Source of the DNA: Lineus longissimus
Taxonomy: Eukaryota > Nemertea > Pilidiophora > Heteronemertea > Lineidae
Direction of reading: 5' to 3'
NCBI RefSeq assembly: GCF_910592395.1
Contig: NC_088320.1
Location: forward strand, 11,470,501-11,530,500
Length of the DNA: 60,000 nt
Positions 58,425-60,000 of the stretch are shown piece after piece. The position numbers and the translations under genes are program-made. The notes beneath the pieces are model-generated. The model saw nothing but the letters and a program-made list of their open reading frames with translations, ran no database searches and was not told the origin of the DNA. Each line of letters opens with the position of its first letter. Position 1 is the stretch's first letter.

Positions 58425-59848
58425 CATTCCTCTCTCCAAAAGCCTTGGAAATGATGCCAAAATATCCTTCGCTTTCAACTCTTTGTTCTCACAGATCTCA
58501 CGGTGACGATTTGTTGCGGTTTTAGCCATCAGGTCCGAAACTTTGGATGCCGGTTCAATGTTGTGTTTCAGCCATGCTGTCATTTCCTTATACTCTTTTT
58601 CGGGTAGAATCTGGCATTCTGATGAAGATAAACAGAGACTTGAATAAAAAAACACAAATATAATTGTTTGAGAAAAATTTGTTCTGGTGTAGTGGCTAGC
58701 AGATATCACCCTGGATGAAACTATGGCCTAACTGCACTTTTACCAGCAATGTTAACCACTGATTGTGAGGCTCCTAATCACCCCATATTGACTTGATTAA
58801 ATCAGGACATGTATCCCTCATGTACACCTTAGGTACATGTAGATCTCAGTGACTAGCACCACCAACCGAACGAGGTGTGATGGTGATCTAAAACAACTTT
58901 TCTACATTAACCCACAAACACGTCTCAAATATCAAAGCCTTGGACAATATTATTGTGATTACCTGCAACAGACAACACCTCTTCAGCAGGGACTGTTTCA
59001 GGTAATTGGACCCTTTTCTTAACCATCTTCAGTTTTGCCTCCTCTTTGTGAACATTGTATATACGGTCATTGATAAAGCCCTTTGCAGGTCGACCACCTC
59101 GAGCCCTTTGGTAAAATTCTTCCTGAAAGATGACGAAGAAAAAAAATGGCTTCATGCTGATGCTTCTGCGGACACATTTTTTCTCCTCCCCAGGCGCTCC
59201 TCGGCTGTGATATCAAGAACCGCTGGCGCTGCGAAGAAAACTAGCAAACTTAGTTTTACATAGAAACCATGACACCTTGTGATCAAGGAATTGTTTGGTT
59301 GTGCCTCTCCGTCATACTTACAAAGCCCTGTCCCTTCGGATTCCTCAGACACGGTATGACTGTGATAATCACAATGGCAAGTTCCTCCGTGTCCTCTGTT
59401 TTGGGACTGGAAATTAAGCACACGAATTTCACTCCTTACATGTAAATGCAATACACCAACACACTACTTATACTTATTAGTAAGGAGATGATTCACACTT
59501 ATACACTAAAAAATAAATGTAGTATCAAGGATGTATACATCCTTGGTAGTATGTTCTCTAAAATCACTTTAAGACCCCCCCCCCCCCCCTAATATCAGTT
59601 TTCGAAATAACAAAGTTTCAAAATAACAAGTGCTGCGGCTGCTGGCCTAGCCAAATCAAGCAAACACATACACATACACATTTTTTGAAGGATACTTACA
59701 ATTTTCCGCATTTTTCAAATAAAAAACCAGTTGCTATTTTCACAAGTCTTTTCCTCAACACTGTTGGGGCGAACCCAAGCTTCTGTACATCCGCTAACAA
59801 AGATCTACCACCATTCTGGCTGCATAGGAAAGTCTTAAAATCATGAAA
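58425..59848 (-). CDS. Partial four-exon gene of a recurrent uncharacterised metazoan family
   Basis: Exons 59700-59848, 59322-59406, 58963-59122 and 58425-58618 have GT/AG borders and phases that agree, giving 196 codons. Segments in order: DFKTFLCSQNGGRSLLADVQ and GFAPTVLRKRLVKIATGF, then PCLRNPKGQGFEEFYQRARG, then EKEYKEMTAWLKHNIEPASK and ILASFPRLLERGM. The last two resemble a widespread family in fish, cnidarians and amphioxus (from memory: a helical block ending in FPRxLD/xPGM), often multi-copy; its function is unknown. Acceptor-side coding at 59848 without ATG means upstream exons lie beyond the window. Downstream exons would fall in or past the BEL LTR, so the gene may be cut. An alternative exon at about 59154-59236 (ending SAEASA) is less likely. 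Confidence 0.65.
59575..59589. repeat. Poly-C run (15 C)
   Basis: Homopolymer within an intron of the right-edge gene; an accurate count may be difficult in assemblies. Confidence 0.75.
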
Positions 59849-60000
59849 CTGCAATAAAGATGGCAAAGCTCTTCTTAATTGAAAATATACATCTTATAAT
59901 GATGATGAAATTTGTCTGTAATAAATACATAAGTCATAGCAAAACTGACATAATTTGTTGATTGGACAGTTGGAAATGCTGACCTGTTCAATTTGTAATG

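Noticed and set aside
1-60000. tRNA, rRNA or snRNA genes
   Set aside because: I scanned for A/B-box pairs and known rRNA or snRNA cores and saw none I could support; a covariance-model search would be decisive.

Overview
This is a eukaryotic window. Coding sequence is split by GT-AG introns, ORF density is low, base composition is AT-leaning, and the sequence is dominated by animal-type mobile elements (BEL/Pao, CR1/L2-like LINE, pogo-like DNA transposons, a MITE) and segmental duplications. Frequent palindromic ACATGTA words and the gene families seen suggest a marine invertebrate. An amphioxus-like or lophotrochozoan animal is a guess I cannot prove. No rRNA, tRNA or CRISPR array is recognisable.

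The window is largely a mosaic array of duplicated blocks, which I call Y, G, V (the 3' part of G), W, X and Z. Left to right: Y1 (about 0.5-4.3 kb, with a foldback repeat); G (about 4.3-16 kb), the only single-copy gene-bearing stretch apart from its V part; W1 (16.6-19.5 kb); X1 (19.5-23.5 kb); a 100-bp minisatellite; partial X2 (23.8-27.0 kb) interrupted by pogo-like transposon TE1; Z1 with a MITE (29.1-30.2 kb); X3a, carrying pogo-like TE2 near its left end (30.2-36.4 kb); partial X3b and a six-copy minisatellite (36.6-38.5 kb); Y2 (38.7-43.5 kb); W2 (43.8-46.7 kb); X4 (46.7-51.2 kb); Z3 with the same MITE (51.2-52.2 kb); truncated Y3 (to 53.6 kb); V2 (53.9-55.4 kb); a 5'-truncated BEL/Pao element (55.5-58.3 kb); and a different host-like gene running off the right edge.

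Best-supported genes: (1) a minus-strand, 11-exon gene (12185 to 7255) for a Plavaka/CACTA-like transposase-related protein, all splice phases agreeing; (2) a divergently transcribed four-exon plus-strand gene (13427-16027) for a 224-aa coiled-coil protein of unknown function; (3) a minus-strand four-exon partial gene (59848 to 58425) of a metazoan family I recognise only as recurrent and uncharacterised; (4) an intact single-exon 374-aa minus-strand ORF in W2 (44262-45386), possibly beta-propeller-like, with a nonsense-broken copy in W1 and two decayed paralogues in Y1 and Y2; (5) a partial lysine/serine-rich N-terminus at the left edge.

The divergent pair shares an intergenic region with a palindromic CRE and an E-box. 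The last two exons of gene 2 recur in V2, downstream of truncated Y3, and Y2-W2 looks like a deletion product lacking G. The ancestral repeat unit therefore probably contained the pair: Y-G-W-X-Z, roughly 20-25 kb. That unit, a large duplicating segment or giant element carrying a transposase-like gene and a partner, is the most interesting candidate system here, but this is inference.
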